From positions 1 through 64,000 of the forward strand of contig NZ_BDBZ01000051.1 of the NCBI RefSeq assembly GCF_001613245.1: a stretch of 64,000 nt of DNA, in the 5' to 3' direction. This document shows positions 54,426-63,458 of the stretch, piece by piece. The number at the start of each line of letters is the position of its first letter. Within the stretch, counting starts at the first letter, position 1. A program made the translations under genes and the position numbers. This DNA is from Nocardia speluncae NBRC 108251. GTDB lineage: Bacteria; Actinomycetota; Actinomycetes; Mycobacteriales; Mycobacteriaceae. The notes beneath the pieces were generated by a model. It was not told the origin of the DNA and searched no databases. It saw only the letters and a list, made by a program, of their open reading frames with translations.

Positions 54426-57245
54426 ATGACGATTGACGGGGATGCGAGATCGACTGGGTGGGAGGACTTGTCGGGTCCGCAGAGGGCCTGGTTGGGGGCG
54501 TTGTGGGGGAAGTCTGCTGGTCGTGCCGGTGGCACGGCGAATCTGTTGTTATCGCACATGCTGGATACGGCGGCTGTCGCGGAGTTGATCTGGGACAAGT
54601 ACTTGGCGGATTCGGTGCGTCGTCAGGTGGCTGTGGTTGCTGGTGGAAGTGATGCGGGGCGGCGGTTGTTCGTGTGGCTTTGCGGTGTTCACGATCTGGG
54701 CAAGGCGACTCCTGTGTTTCAAGCTGTTGATCGCGATGGCGCGGCGGCGGTGCGTGGTGTTGGGCTGAGCTGGGATGATCGCGCGGTCAAGGCGCGGCGG
54801 TGGCGGCACGAGAAGGTCGGCGCGAGGATTCTGAAGGACCTGGCTCAGGAGGCGGGGTGGAGTGGAGAGCATCGGGATTGGGTGTGGCCGTTGGTGGCTG
54901 GGCACCATGGGCAGTTTCCGTCGCTCGGTGATCTAGGGCCTGGCAGGCGACATGAACCTGGCCTGCGGGGTACGGGTGATTGGCCGAAGGCGCAGCTAGC
55001 GTTGCTTGCCGCATATACCAGGGCACTGGGTTATGGGGAGCTTCGGGATGTGGAGCCGCGGGTCGTGCCGTCGCGGGCGCTGCAGTTGCAGCTGAGTGGG
55101 TTCATTGTGATGGCCGACTGGATTGCGAGTGGTGATCACTTCCCGGGCATCGATCGCCTGGACGAGGTCAGTATCGACAAGGGGCGTTCGAGGGCAGTGG
55201 CGGCCTGGGCGCAGCTCGGTCTGGCACGTGGGTGGGGCCGGATTTCCGAGCCGTCGGCCGCTGATTTCAAGGAGCGGTTCGATGTGTCGCCGCGACCGTC
55301 GCAGCGCGTGGCGATCGAGTGCGCGGCGCGGATGGCGCGTCCCGGGCTGATGATCGTGGAGGCGCCGATGGGGGAGGGTAAGACGCGGACGGCGTTGGTG
55401 TGTGCGGAGGTGCTGGCGTCGCGGTTCGGGTTCGACGGAGTCTTTGTGGGGATGCCCACGCAGGCGACGAGCGATCCGATGTTCACGCAGGTGCGTGCAT
55501 GGGTGGAGGCCGTGGCTCCGGATGCTGCCGGTGGGGTGGCATTGCTGCACGGAAAGCGTCGCTTCAACTCCGAATGGCAGCGGCTAGTCGAGTCCGCCGA
55601 GGATGCTGATGCGGGGTTTGTGAGTGTGGGTGAGGATGAGTTCGGGCTCGATGATCCTTACGGGAGTTCGGAGTTCGACCCGTGTACGTGCGAGCGGCCG
55701 GTGCGTACCGTGCCGGCGGAGTGGTTTCTCGGAGCGAAGCGAGGGTTGTTGGCGCCGTTCGTGGTCGGCACGATCGATCAGTTGCTGCTGGCGGCGACCC
55801 GGACCAAGCATGTGATGTTGCGAATGGCGGGACTGGCGGGCAAGGTCGTCATCCTCGACGAAGTGCATGCGGCCGATGTGTACATGTCAGAGTTCCTCAT
55901 GGAGGGGTTGCGCTGGCTCGGCCAGGCCGGGGTACCGGTCATCCTGCTGTCGGCGACACTGCCACCGCAGCAACGCGAACAGCTGCTCAGCGCTTACCTC
56001 GCCGGAGCCCGCAGCAGCGAAGAGCTCGAGCCGGTAACCGTCGAGGCGGAACCGGGCTACCCGTGCGTGACCACGGCGTGGGTGGACACCGACGGCAGCC
56101 CGGTGGTCGAGCAAGTCGCTGCACCGGCCTGGCGGGCAGAATCGCTGCGAGTCAACGTCGAGGTGGTCGGGGAAGGGTCGTCGATTGCCGAGCTGCTGAC
56201 CGATCGGCTGGCAGGAGGCGGCTGCGTGCTGATCATCCGCAACACCGTCGATCGTGCACAGAAGACTTACACAGAGTTGAAGGGGATCTTCGGTTCGGCA
56301 GTGGAGTTACTGCACGCGCGGATGCACGTCTGTCGACGCGCGGTGGTGACCGAGACCTGTCTCGATCGCCTGGGACCGAAAAAGGACGGGGTGCAACGAC
56401 CTTTGACGATCGTGGTCGCCACCCAGATCGCGGAGCAGTCGTTCGACGTGGACGCTGACCTGCTGATCACCGATCTGGCGCCGATGGACTTGTTGCTTCA
56501 GCGGATCGGGCGTATGCACCGCCATGACGGAGTCCGCCGCCCGTCGGGCCTGCGTGAGCCGACCGTGGTGATAACGGGCTTCGCTCCTCGCGGGGAAGGC
56601 CCGCCGAGCATCGACGATGCCAGCGAAGCGATCTACGGGCGCTACCCACTGCTGCGAAGCGCTGCAGCGACTCTGCACGCCGACGGCGATCACTGGAAGG
56701 TCCCCGCTCAGGTCCCCGAACTGGTGGCCGCTGCCTACGATCCGCAGGTGGCGGCTCCCGAGGCATGGGCAGACGAGGTCGCCGATGCGTTGCGGACGTG
56801 GACGGCCGATCAACGGAAGCGGGCCGACACGGCAGCCCAGTTTGTGCTGACCCGGCTCGGTGAGCACGAGTACCCGACGTTGGAAGGCCTGCATCGCGGG
56901 GAGTATGTCAAGGACGACGACGTTCGCGTGCGTGACGGTGAGGAATCGATCGAGGTGATCCTCGTGCGCGGGGACACCCGCGGTTATCGCGCCGAAAACG
57001 GGCGCCGGCTGGGGCCGAACGGTGAGGTTCCCGCCGAGGTGCTCGATGACGTCCTAGGTGGCACCCTCCGGTTACCGATGCGGCTTGCCCGGTCGGGGCT
57101 CGAGTCGCTGAGACCGCTGGACGGTTGGCGGGATCATCCGTGGCTGCGCTACAGCCGTGCACTCATTCTCGATCGTGACAGCCGAGGAGCGGTGGGGGAG
57201 GCCCGGGTTCGCTACGACGAAGAACTCGGCTTGGTCGTCGAGTGA
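54426..57245 (+). CDS. cas3: CRISPR-associated helicase/nuclease Cas3
   Basis: A 939-residue protein with an N-terminal HD nuclease domain and a superfamily 2 helicase. HD ligands: His44 (LLSHMLD), His89-Asp90 (CGVHDLGKA), His160-His161 (AGHHGQF) and the later MADW. Helicase: Walker A APMGEGKTRTA (~residue 315), DEVH (~478), SATLPP (~510) and QRIGRMHRH (motif VI). It degrades DNA bound by Cascade. The start is taken at ATG 54426 (MTIDGD); ATG 54414 is possible. It is separated from cas8e by 187 bases, which hold a degenerate CRISPR unit. Confidence 0.95.
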   Translation: MTIDGDARSTGWEDLSGPQRAWLGALWGKSAGRAGGTANLLLSHMLDTAAVAELIWDKYLADSVRRQVAVVAGGSDAGRRLFVWLCGVHDLGKATPVFQAVDRDGAAAVRGVGLSWDDRAVKARRWRHEKVGARILKDLAQEAGWSGEHRDWVWPLVAGHHGQFPSLGDLGPGRRHEPGLRGTGDWPKAQLALLAAYTRALGYGELRDVEPRVVPSRALQLQLSGFIVMADWIASGDHFPGIDRLDEVSIDKGRSRAVAAWAQLGLARGWGRISEPSAADFKERFDVSPRPSQRVAIECAARMARPGLMIVEAPMGEGKTRTALVCAEVLASRFGFDGVFVGMPTQATSDPMFTQVRAWVEAVAPDAAGGVALLHGKRRFNSEWQRLVESAEDADAGFVSVGEDEFGLDDPYGSSEFDPCTCERPVRTVPAEWFLGAKRGLLAPFVVGTIDQLLLAATRTKHVMLRMAGLAGKVVILDEVHAADVYMSEFLMEGLRWLGQAGVPVILLSATLPPQQREQLLSAYLAGARSSEELEPVTVEAEPGYPCVTTAWVDTDGSPVVEQVAAPAWRAESLRVNVEVVGEGSSIAELLTDRLAGGGCVLIIRNTVDRAQKTYTELKGIFGSAVELLHARMHVCRRAVVTETCLDRLGPKKDGVQRPLTIVVATQIAEQSFDVDADLLITDLAPMDLLLQRIGRMHRHDGVRRPSGLREPTVVITGFAPRGEGPPSIDDASEAIYGRYPLLRSAAATLHADGDHWKVPAQVPELVAAAYDPQVAAPEAWADEVADALRTWTADQRKRADTAAQFVLTRLGEHEYPTLEGLHRGEYVKDDDVRVRDGEESIEVILVRGDTRGYRAENGRRLGPNGEVPAEVLDDVLGGTLRLPMRLARSGLESLRPLDGWRDHPWLRYSRALILDRDSRGAVGEARVRYDEELGLVVE

Positions 57246-57273
57246 CGTGGTGGGCACCGGAGGTACGCCACCA

Positions 57274-57335
57274 CGCCACTCCCCGCGACTGCGGGGCCGA
57301 CGGAGGGTCCAAACACTGTCCTGGACCATGCCCGC
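57274..57335 (-). ncRNA. Degenerate repeat-spacer-repeat unit between cas3 and cas8e
   Basis: In the minus sense: bases 57335-57323 read GCGGGCATGGTCC, matching the 3' end of the repeat at 12 of 13 positions and keeping the 5'-handle ATGGTCC. A 21-base spacer-like segment follows (57322-57302). Then 57301-57274 is a near-repeat (about 22 of 28) starting GTCGGCCCCGC with the hairpin stem CCCCGC/GCGGGG intact. The upstream half-repeat lacks the hairpin. The unit is set to give a short crRNA-like RNA processed by Cas6e, with a spacer shorter than the normal 33. Its promoter has not been located. An RNA from here is a prediction only. Confidence 0.55.
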
Positions 57336-57383
57336 TGAAACATACCGGCAGGTTTCACCTCAGTTTCGCATACAGCCGAACCG

Positions 57384-57411
57384 GTGACCGAAGTACTCTG
57401 CCGCTAAGGAT
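57384..57411 (+). promoter_or_regulatory. Possible promoter of the cas8e operon
   Basis: GTGACC (57384-57389) and AAGGAT (57406-57411) with a 16-base spacer, 21 bases before ATG 57433. The region is AT-rich (ATTTAAAC). It lies just downstream of the degenerate CRISPR unit, so that unit could influence it. Confidence 0.35.
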
Positions 57412-57432
57412 TTAAACAATGTCCCTTATTGA

Positions 57433-59169
57433 ATGGATGAGAGCGTGGATGAATGCGACTTGATTCGGACAATTCCACTGTTGCACTGCAGGTTCGACAA
57501 CGGTTCCGTCAAGGCTCTTCCGGTGTGGCAGGCGTTGACGGACAGTCACCGGATCGTCGGCATCGACGTCGAGGTGCCGACGATGCTGCCGGCCATCCTG
57601 CGCCAGCTCTTACTGCCGATCACGATGCACGCGCTCGGGTCGCCGTCCTCCCGGGAGGAGTGGGGTCAGCGCTTCAAGCAAGGCCGGTTCGCGACCGCCG
57701 AGATCGACGCACTCGATACATATCTGGCTGAACACGGTGATCGGTTCGATGTCCTGCACCCGGTGCACCCCTTCGGACAAGTGGCCGGCCTGCGGACGAA
57801 GAAGGGCGAGACCAAGGGTTCGGCGTTGCTGGTGGCCACGGCGCCTTCGGGCAACAACGTCCCGTTGTTTGCGACCCGCACCGAGGCCGACGTCCTACGG
57901 TTGCCGCTGGATGCGGCGGTGCGGTGGATGCTGCATGCGCAGTGCTGGGATACCGCGGCGATCAAGACCGGCGTCGTCGGTGACCTGAATGCCGAGAAGA
58001 CGGGCAAGACCTCGGGTAATCCGACGGGCCCGTTGGGGCAGCTGGGTGTGGTGATGCCGGTCGGGCGAACCCTGTACGAGACTTTACTGTTGAACTCGCC
58101 GATCGGTGTGCAGAGGCGGCTGGGTCTCCCGCACTGGGCGAGGGATCACCTCGGTCCGCAGTGGGAGGTCCGCGCACCGGAGGGCTTGCTGGATCTGTGG
58201 ACTTGGCAGTCGCGACGGATTCGGCTGATTCCCGAGGGCACTGACCACGGTGTCGTGGTCGAACGGGTGGTCTTGTCTGCCGGTGACCGGTTCAGTGTCG
58301 GTGTGCCGGTGTGGGAAACCCATACTGCGTGGCGGAAGGACAAGCCCAATACACGGTCCGGCGCTACACGGTCCGGTGCCGCGGCGCTGCGTCCCTTGCG
58401 GCATACGGCAGGCAAGGCGGCATGGCGTGGACTGGATGCGCTGCTGGCTCTGGAGAAAGAGAATGGCGCGGCGCAGACCAGTGAGCTGATCGACCAGATA
58501 GCAGGTTTGGATGCCGAGGGCGTCATCGACGTCGACTATCCGCTGCGGCTGGAGACCTTCGCCATTGTGTACGGCAACCAGTCCGCGGTGATCGAGGAAC
58601 TGATCCACGACGTCGTGCCCCTGCCCGTGGCGTCCCTGCGAGGCACCGGACCGGCCTATGACGTGGTCGTGGACGCCGCGACGCAAGCCGAACAGCTGGT
58701 CAACGCGATCAACCACCTCTCCGCCGATCTGCGCCGCGCCGTGGGCGCCGATCCGATCCCGTGGAACAAGGGCATTCGGCCGGGAGAGCAGCTACTCGCC
58801 GCGCTCGACCCGCTGGTCCGACGTCTCCTGGCAGGCGTATCGGCCGATTCCGGTGACGAGGACAAACTCACCCGAGGACGCGAAGCATGGGAGCTGATGG
58901 CCTTCGACGCCGTTCATCGCTGCGCTACACCACTGTTCGCGCTGCCCTCCGCCGCTTTCCACGGCCGCAGCGAGAAATCGGGCAGCAAGGAACATCACTA
59001 CAAGCTCGGCCTGGCGGCGAACTCGTTCCATGTCTCGGTGAACAACATCCTCAGCCGAGCCGCTGCACTGCGCAAACGATCGAACGAAAAGGAACAGACC
59101 TATGGCTCAACGGTATTGGAACAGATTCATCCGCGAGGGCACCGAGAAACAGGAGTTACCGCCGGGTGA
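57433..59169 (+). CDS. cas8e: Cascade large subunit Cas8e (Cse1/CasA)
   Basis: A 578-residue protein of the type I-E large subunit, which reads the PAM and recruits Cas3. The N-terminal DLIRTIPLLHCRFDNGSVKALPVW pattern, the ILRQLLLPITMHALGSP helix, GPLGQLGVVMPVGRTLYETLLLN and the C-terminal four-helix bundle fit the family, and the length is normal. The 3' end overlaps cse2 by 68 bases, so its last 22 residues (VLEQIHPRGHRETG...) are encoded in the overlap. Confidence 0.93.
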   Translation: MDESVDECDLIRTIPLLHCRFDNGSVKALPVWQALTDSHRIVGIDVEVPTMLPAILRQLLLPITMHALGSPSSREEWGQRFKQGRFATAEIDALDTYLAEHGDRFDVLHPVHPFGQVAGLRTKKGETKGSALLVATAPSGNNVPLFATRTEADVLRLPLDAAVRWMLHAQCWDTAAIKTGVVGDLNAEKTGKTSGNPTGPLGQLGVVMPVGRTLYETLLLNSPIGVQRRLGLPHWARDHLGPQWEVRAPEGLLDLWTWQSRRIRLIPEGTDHGVVVERVVLSAGDRFSVGVPVWETHTAWRKDKPNTRSGATRSGAAALRPLRHTAGKAAWRGLDALLALEKENGAAQTSELIDQIAGLDAEGVIDVDYPLRLETFAIVYGNQSAVIEELIHDVVPLPVASLRGTGPAYDVVVDAATQAEQLVNAINHLSADLRRAVGADPIPWNKGIRPGEQLLAALDPLVRRLLAGVSADSGDEDKLTRGREAWELMAFDAVHRCATPLFALPSAAFHGRSEKSGSKEHHYKLGLAANSFHVSVNNILSRAAALRKRSNEKEQTYGSTVLEQIHPRGHRETGVTAG

Positions 59170-59665
59170 AGACCTCGCCGCGTTGCGGTCCGGTCTTGGG
59201 CGTGAAGCGTTGACGGTTCCCAAGCTGTGGCCGTTCTACACCATCACACCCGACGAAAACGCAAACCTGGAACGGTTCGGGGACGTAACGGCCGGCCAGC
59301 GTGCCGAACATGCCGCGTTGACGTTGTTCGGGGTCCATCAGCAGTCCCAGAAGATTCTGATGCACATCCCTGATGTCGGCCTCGGCTCCGCGCTCCGAGC
59401 GTTGCGTGGTCACGACAAGTACAGCGTCGATGCTGTAGATCGCCGCGTCTCGGCGATGGTGAGCTCCACCTCGGTGTCGACGCTGACCTACCAGTTGCGC
59501 GGGCTGGTTACCCAGCTCCGCGATATCAAGCAAGCACTGGACTACAACCGGCTCCTGCGCGACCTCGAAGACTGGCACTGGCCCGACCGACGGCAGCGCG
59601 TCCGCACCGCCTGGGCGCAGGGATATCAACGGTGGGAAAAACCCGCCGACACCACCACCAGCTGA
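59102..59665 (+). CDS. cse2: Cascade small subunit Cse2 (CasB/Cas11)
   Basis: A 187-residue all-helical small subunit: YWNRFIREG at the start, the central AEHAALTLFGVHQQSQ and the C-terminal LRDLEDWHWPDRRQRVRTAWAQGYQRW, typical of the family. Two copies line the Cascade belly and hold the displaced strand. ATG 59102 is inside cas8e; AACGAAAAGGAACAGACC supplies its ribosome site. Confidence 0.93.
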   Translation: MAQRYWNRFIREGTEKQELPPGEDLAALRSGLGREALTVPKLWPFYTITPDENANLERFGDVTAGQRAEHAALTLFGVHQQSQKILMHIPDVGLGSALRALRGHDKYSVDAVDRRVSAMVSSTSVSTLTYQLRGLVTQLRDIKQALDYNRLLRDLEDWHWPDRRQRVRTAWAQGYQRWEKPADTTTS

Positions 59666-59714
59666 CCTAAACACCTCAGCCGCACACCGACTCACGCCAA
59701 AGGACAGACCTCAC

Positions 59715-60848
59715 ATGACCGAGCACGTACGCATCGACCTGCACATACTGCAAACCGTCCCGCCGGCCAACCTCAACCGCGACGACCAAGGAAACCCGAA
59801 AGAAGCCATATACGGCGGCGTCCGCCGCTCCCGCGTGTCTTCGCAAGCCTGGAAGCGGGCAGCGCGGATGCGATTCGAAGAACGCGTCCCCAAGGACGAC
59901 CTCGGGACCCGCACCCGCAAAGTAGCCGCCGAACTGGCCAAACGCCTGGAGAAACGTACCAATCTCGACTCGCAGAATGCGGGCCGCCTGGGGACCGCTG
60001 TCCTGGCCCCGGTGGGCATCACGGCGGGGAAGAAAGCAGGCAACACCGCTTACCTGCTGTTCGTCGGTAATCGTCAGCTCGACGCGGTGATCGATCTCGT
60101 CGCAGGTCGAGCAGAAGAACTCGCCGCCCTGGACGACGACGCGCTCGCGAAGGCGATGAAGGAGCTTCCGGTCGCCGACCAGTTCACCCAGAACCACCCC
60201 ATGGACGTCGCACTGTTCGGGCGCATGGTCGCCGATATTCCCTCCCTCAACGTCGACGCTGCAGCTCAGGTCGCACACGCACTCTCCACTCATGCAGTCG
60301 AAGCCGAATTCGACTACTACACCGCCGTCGACGACGCGAACGAAAACGACGCCGACCCCGCCGCCGGCATGATTGGCTCGATCGGCTTCAACTCCGCCAC
60401 CCTCTACCGATACGCCAGCATCGGACTCGACCAGTTGTGCCACAACCTCGGCGAAACAGACGCGGTGCTCAAGGCGATCGACATATTCGTCGACAGCTTC
60501 GCCCGCTCGATGCCCACCGGCTACGGCAACTCCTTCGCCCACCGCACCCTGCCCTCCCTGGTCGCAGTCGCAGTACGGGAGGACCAGCCGGTCAACCTCG
60601 TCTCCGCCTTCGAGAAACCGATCTCCGCACCCCAAGGCGGAATCGCCGAACGCTCCGCCCTCGCGCTGGCCGCCGAGCAGCGGCGCAGCATCGAAATGTG
60701 GGGCGACAAGCCCGCTCATGCCGCGTTCGCGCACGCTTTCGGCCCCGAAACCGAAAAAGACCTGGAGACCGCGTTCGGCGCTGCAGTTACCGTCACCGAA
60801 CTCCGCCAGGGCCTGCTCGAGCAACTGCGGGGATACCTCCCCCGATGA
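59715..60848 (+). CDS. cas7e: Cascade backbone Cas7e (Cse4/CasC)
   Basis: A 377-residue RAMP-fold protein that polymerises along the crRNA. VRIDLHILQTVPPANLNRD near the N-terminus, YGGVRRSRVSSQAWKRAAR (the RNA-binding thumb region) and GYGNSFAHRTLPSLV are family hallmarks. AAAGGACAG lies before ATG 59715. The stop overlaps the cas5e start (ATGA). Confidence 0.95.
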   Translation: MTEHVRIDLHILQTVPPANLNRDDQGNPKEAIYGGVRRSRVSSQAWKRAARMRFEERVPKDDLGTRTRKVAAELAKRLEKRTNLDSQNAGRLGTAVLAPVGITAGKKAGNTAYLLFVGNRQLDAVIDLVAGRAEELAALDDDALAKAMKELPVADQFTQNHPMDVALFGRMVADIPSLNVDAAAQVAHALSTHAVEAEFDYYTAVDDANENDADPAAGMIGSIGFNSATLYRYASIGLDQLCHNLGETDAVLKAIDIFVDSFARSMPTGYGNSFAHRTLPSLVAVAVREDQPVNLVSAFEKPISAPQGGIAERSALALAAEQRRSIEMWGDKPAHAAFAHAFGPETEKDLETAFGAAVTVTELRQGLLEQLRGYLPR

Positions 60849-61651
60849 CCACACCCACCGACACCTCCGTTCTGCTGCTCCGCCTGGCCGGACCACTACA
60901 ATCCTGGGGCGAGAACAGCAAATTCAACCGCCGCGAAACCCGCACCGAGCCCACCAAATCCGGAGTAATCGGGCTCCTCGCCGCCGCTCTCGGCCTGGAG
61001 CGCGGCGCCGACCTGAACGCCCTCACCGAACTCGACATCGGGGTCCGCACCGACCAGCCCGGCACCTTGCTCCGCGACTTCCACACCGTCTCCGACTACC
61101 GTGGCCAACCACTGAAACAAAGCGGAGTCAACGCGAAAGGGAGCCAAAAACCCACCACACCAGCGAAGTACACCCACGTCACGCAGCGCTACTACCTGCA
61201 AGACGCCGTGTTCTTGGTAGGACTGGCCGGGATCTCCGAGACCATCAAAGAACTCGCTGCAGCGATGAAGCGACCGGTGTTCCCGCCGGCGCTCGGCCGA
61301 CGAAGCTGCGTGCCCACCCAACCAATCCTGGCCGGCACCCCGGATACGGAACTGATGGTGGCCTTGTCCTCTCACCCTTGGCAGGCCAGCGAAGCCGCCC
61401 GTCGCGATTACCTACGTGGCACCGAACCAGCATTCGTGCATCTGCCGGTCACCATCGACGACCCCGCCGGGGACGGCACCCGCCAGGACGTGCCCGTGTC
61501 CTTCGGCCTCCACGACCGGCAATACCAACAGCGCCGGGTCCGCCACACAACCGTGCAAATCCCGACCGGCTTCCCCGAGCCCGACGCCGAGAACGCCGGA
61601 AGCGGTACACCGCCGGTCGGCCATGACCCGTTCTCCCTCCTGAACTGGTGA
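60845..61651 (+). CDS. cas5e: Cascade Cas5e (CasD)
   Basis: A 268-residue protein that caps the crRNA 5' handle. LLLRLAGPLQSWGENSKFNRRET at the N-terminus and PTKSGVIGLLAAALGLERG are the family signatures; GRRSCVPTQPIL is the conserved mid-segment. It starts at ATG 60845 inside the cas7e stop. Confidence 0.95.
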   Translation: MTTPTDTSVLLLRLAGPLQSWGENSKFNRRETRTEPTKSGVIGLLAAALGLERGADLNALTELDIGVRTDQPGTLLRDFHTVSDYRGQPLKQSGVNAKGSQKPTTPAKYTHVTQRYYLQDAVFLVGLAGISETIKELAAAMKRPVFPPALGRRSCVPTQPILAGTPDTELMVALSSHPWQASEAARRDYLRGTEPAFVHLPVTIDDPAGDGTRQDVPVSFGLHDRQYQQRRVRHTTVQIPTGFPEPDAENAGSGTPPVGHDPFSLLNW

Positions 61652-61662
61652 AAGACACCCCC

Positions 61663-62448
61663 ATGACCTATCTCTCACGCATCCGCATCAACCCTCTGCG
61701 CGCGCAGAGCCGGAAACTGCTGGCCAACCCCCGCGCCATGCGCAGCGCCGTCCTGCACGGCGTCCCGGGGGACCCCATCAGCGAACGCATCCTGTGGCGG
61801 CTCGACACCGACAACCCCCACCGGCCGTGGCTTTACGCGCTGACCCCCACCAAACCCGACTGGTCTCACCTGGTCGAGAACGCAGGCTGGCCAGAGGCCG
61901 ACGGCGAACACGTCAACATCGCCGACTACCGACCCCTGCTCGCGAAACTCGACACCGGCCACCACTACGCCTTCCGCCTCACCGCCAGCCCGGTCCAGAA
62001 CACCAAAACCCCACTCAAACGCACAGCAGCCCAAATCGCCCGCGCCGAAACCGAAGCGGACAAGCCCGAACTCGAACGCGGCCGCCCCAGATCGCTGCGG
62101 CTCGGACACCGCACAGCTGCGATGCAACTGACCTGGTTCCTGGACCGGACACCCAAGTGGGGCTTCCGCATCCCCGCCACCGAAATCGAACCCCAAATAC
62201 CCGGAATCGAAATCGACGATCCCTCACCCGAAGTCCTCATCAGTGGGCGCCAACGACTGAGCTTCGGGCACCCGGACCGGAACAACGGCACGCGCAACTC
62301 CCAGGTCACCATCCACACCGCCACCTTCGAAGGCCATCTGGAGATCGTCGACCCGCAACGATTCACCGCCACTCTCCTCGCGGGGATCGGGCCCTCCAAG
62401 GCATACGGATGCGGGCTGCTCACCCTCGCACCGATACCAGCAACCTGA
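61663..62448 (+). CDS. cas6e: crRNA endonuclease Cas6e (CasE), catalytic His replaced by Arg
   Basis: A 261-residue RAMP endoribonuclease that cuts the repeat hairpin and stays with Cascade. MTYLSRIRINPLR and the glycine-rich LLAGIGPSKAYGCGLLTL near the C-terminus are family hallmarks. In the first ~30 residues, where Cas6e proteins have NPxxMH with the catalytic His, this one has NPRAMRSAVLHG: Arg27 (codon CGC, one base from CAC) replaces the His. His32 is the nearest other candidate. ATG 61663 is preferred; GTG 61648 would add five residues. Confidence 0.92.
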   Translation: MTYLSRIRINPLRAQSRKLLANPRAMRSAVLHGVPGDPISERILWRLDTDNPHRPWLYALTPTKPDWSHLVENAGWPEADGEHVNIADYRPLLAKLDTGHHYAFRLTASPVQNTKTPLKRTAAQIARAETEADKPELERGRPRSLRLGHRTAAMQLTWFLDRTPKWGFRIPATEIEPQIPGIEIDDPSPEVLISGRQRLSFGHPDRNNGTRNSQVTIHTATFEGHLEIVDPQRFTATLLAGIGPSKAYGCGLLTLAPIPAT

Positions 62449-62449
62449 C

Positions 62450-63454
62450 ATGGCCGACATCTGGTGGAAAGCACATCCCCACGATCTGCACCGACTCCAA
62501 GACCGGATCTCCACCGTCTACGTCGAACGATCCCATGTCGACCGCGACGAGAACGCCGTCGTGGTCATCAACAAGAAAGAAACCGTCCGCATCCCGGCAG
62601 CTCTGGTCGCGGCCATGCTGCTGGGACCCGGCACCCGAATCACACACGCCGCAGCGGCACTCCTCGCCGATTCCGGCACCACCATCTGCTGGATCGGACA
62701 ACAAGGAGTCCGCATGTACGCCGCGGGGATCGGGCCTTCCCGCGGCGCTGGACTCCTGATGCAACAGGCTTACCTGGTAACCCGGCCCAAAGAACGGCTG
62801 AAGGTCGCCCGCGCCATGTACTCGATGCGGTTCCCCGGCGAAGACGTCAGCGAACTGACCATGCAACAGCTCCGTGGACGCGAAGGAACTCGCGTCCGCC
62901 GCATCTACCGCGAACACGCCTCACGAACCGGCATCGCCTGGCAAGGCCGCAAGTACATCGCCGGCGACGCTCACGCCGCCGGAGACGACCTCAACCGTGT
63001 CCTCTCGGCCGCGAACGCCGCCCTGTACGGCATCTCCCACGCCGTCATCACCGGACTCGGCGCCAGCCCCGGCCTAGGATTCGTCCACACCGGATCAGCC
63101 ATGTCGTTCGTCCTCGACATCGCCGACCTCTACAAGGCCGAATACACCATCCCCCTCGCTTTCGACCTCGTTGCCGACGAACTCACCGAAGAACGCGACG
63201 CCCGATTGGGGCTTCGCGACCTCATCGCCGAACGACGGCTGCTCCCACGAATCGTCCACGACGTCCGAATGCTGCTCGCCGCCGACGGAGCCGAGGACGA
63301 TCCCGCCGGGCCTCAATTGTGGGACGACAAGGTCGGCACCGTCGACGGCGGCACCAATTGGGCCGACAAAGAAGCCGACCTCATTCAACCCGGCTTCGGC
63401 GAGCAACAGGTCACCATCATCGGCCCCGAACTCGAAACCCCGGCCGAATGGTGA
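62450..63454 (+). CDS. cas1: CRISPR integrase Cas1
   Basis: A 334-residue type I-E Cas1. The metal ligands are in place: Glu in LRGREGTRVRRIYRE, His in GLGFVHTGSAMSF and the two Asp in VLDIADLYKAE. With Cas2 it inserts new spacers at the leader end. The start follows the cas6e stop by one base. Confidence 0.96.
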   Translation: MADIWWKAHPHDLHRLQDRISTVYVERSHVDRDENAVVVINKKETVRIPAALVAAMLLGPGTRITHAAAALLADSGTTICWIGQQGVRMYAAGIGPSRGAGLLMQQAYLVTRPKERLKVARAMYSMRFPGEDVSELTMQQLRGREGTRVRRIYREHASRTGIAWQGRKYIAGDAHAAGDDLNRVLSAANAALYGISHAVITGLGASPGLGFVHTGSAMSFVLDIADLYKAEYTIPLAFDLVADELTEERDARLGLRDLIAERRLLPRIVHDVRMLLAADGAEDDPAGPQLWDDKVGTVDGGTNWADKEADLIQPGFGEQQVTIIGPELETPAEW

Positions 63455-63458
63455 GCCG

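Noticed and set aside
59701..59707. AGGACAG upstream of cas7e matching the first seven bases of the crippled spacer at 57322-57302
   Set aside because: A 7-base match is expected several times by chance in a window of this size, and the rest of the target does not match.
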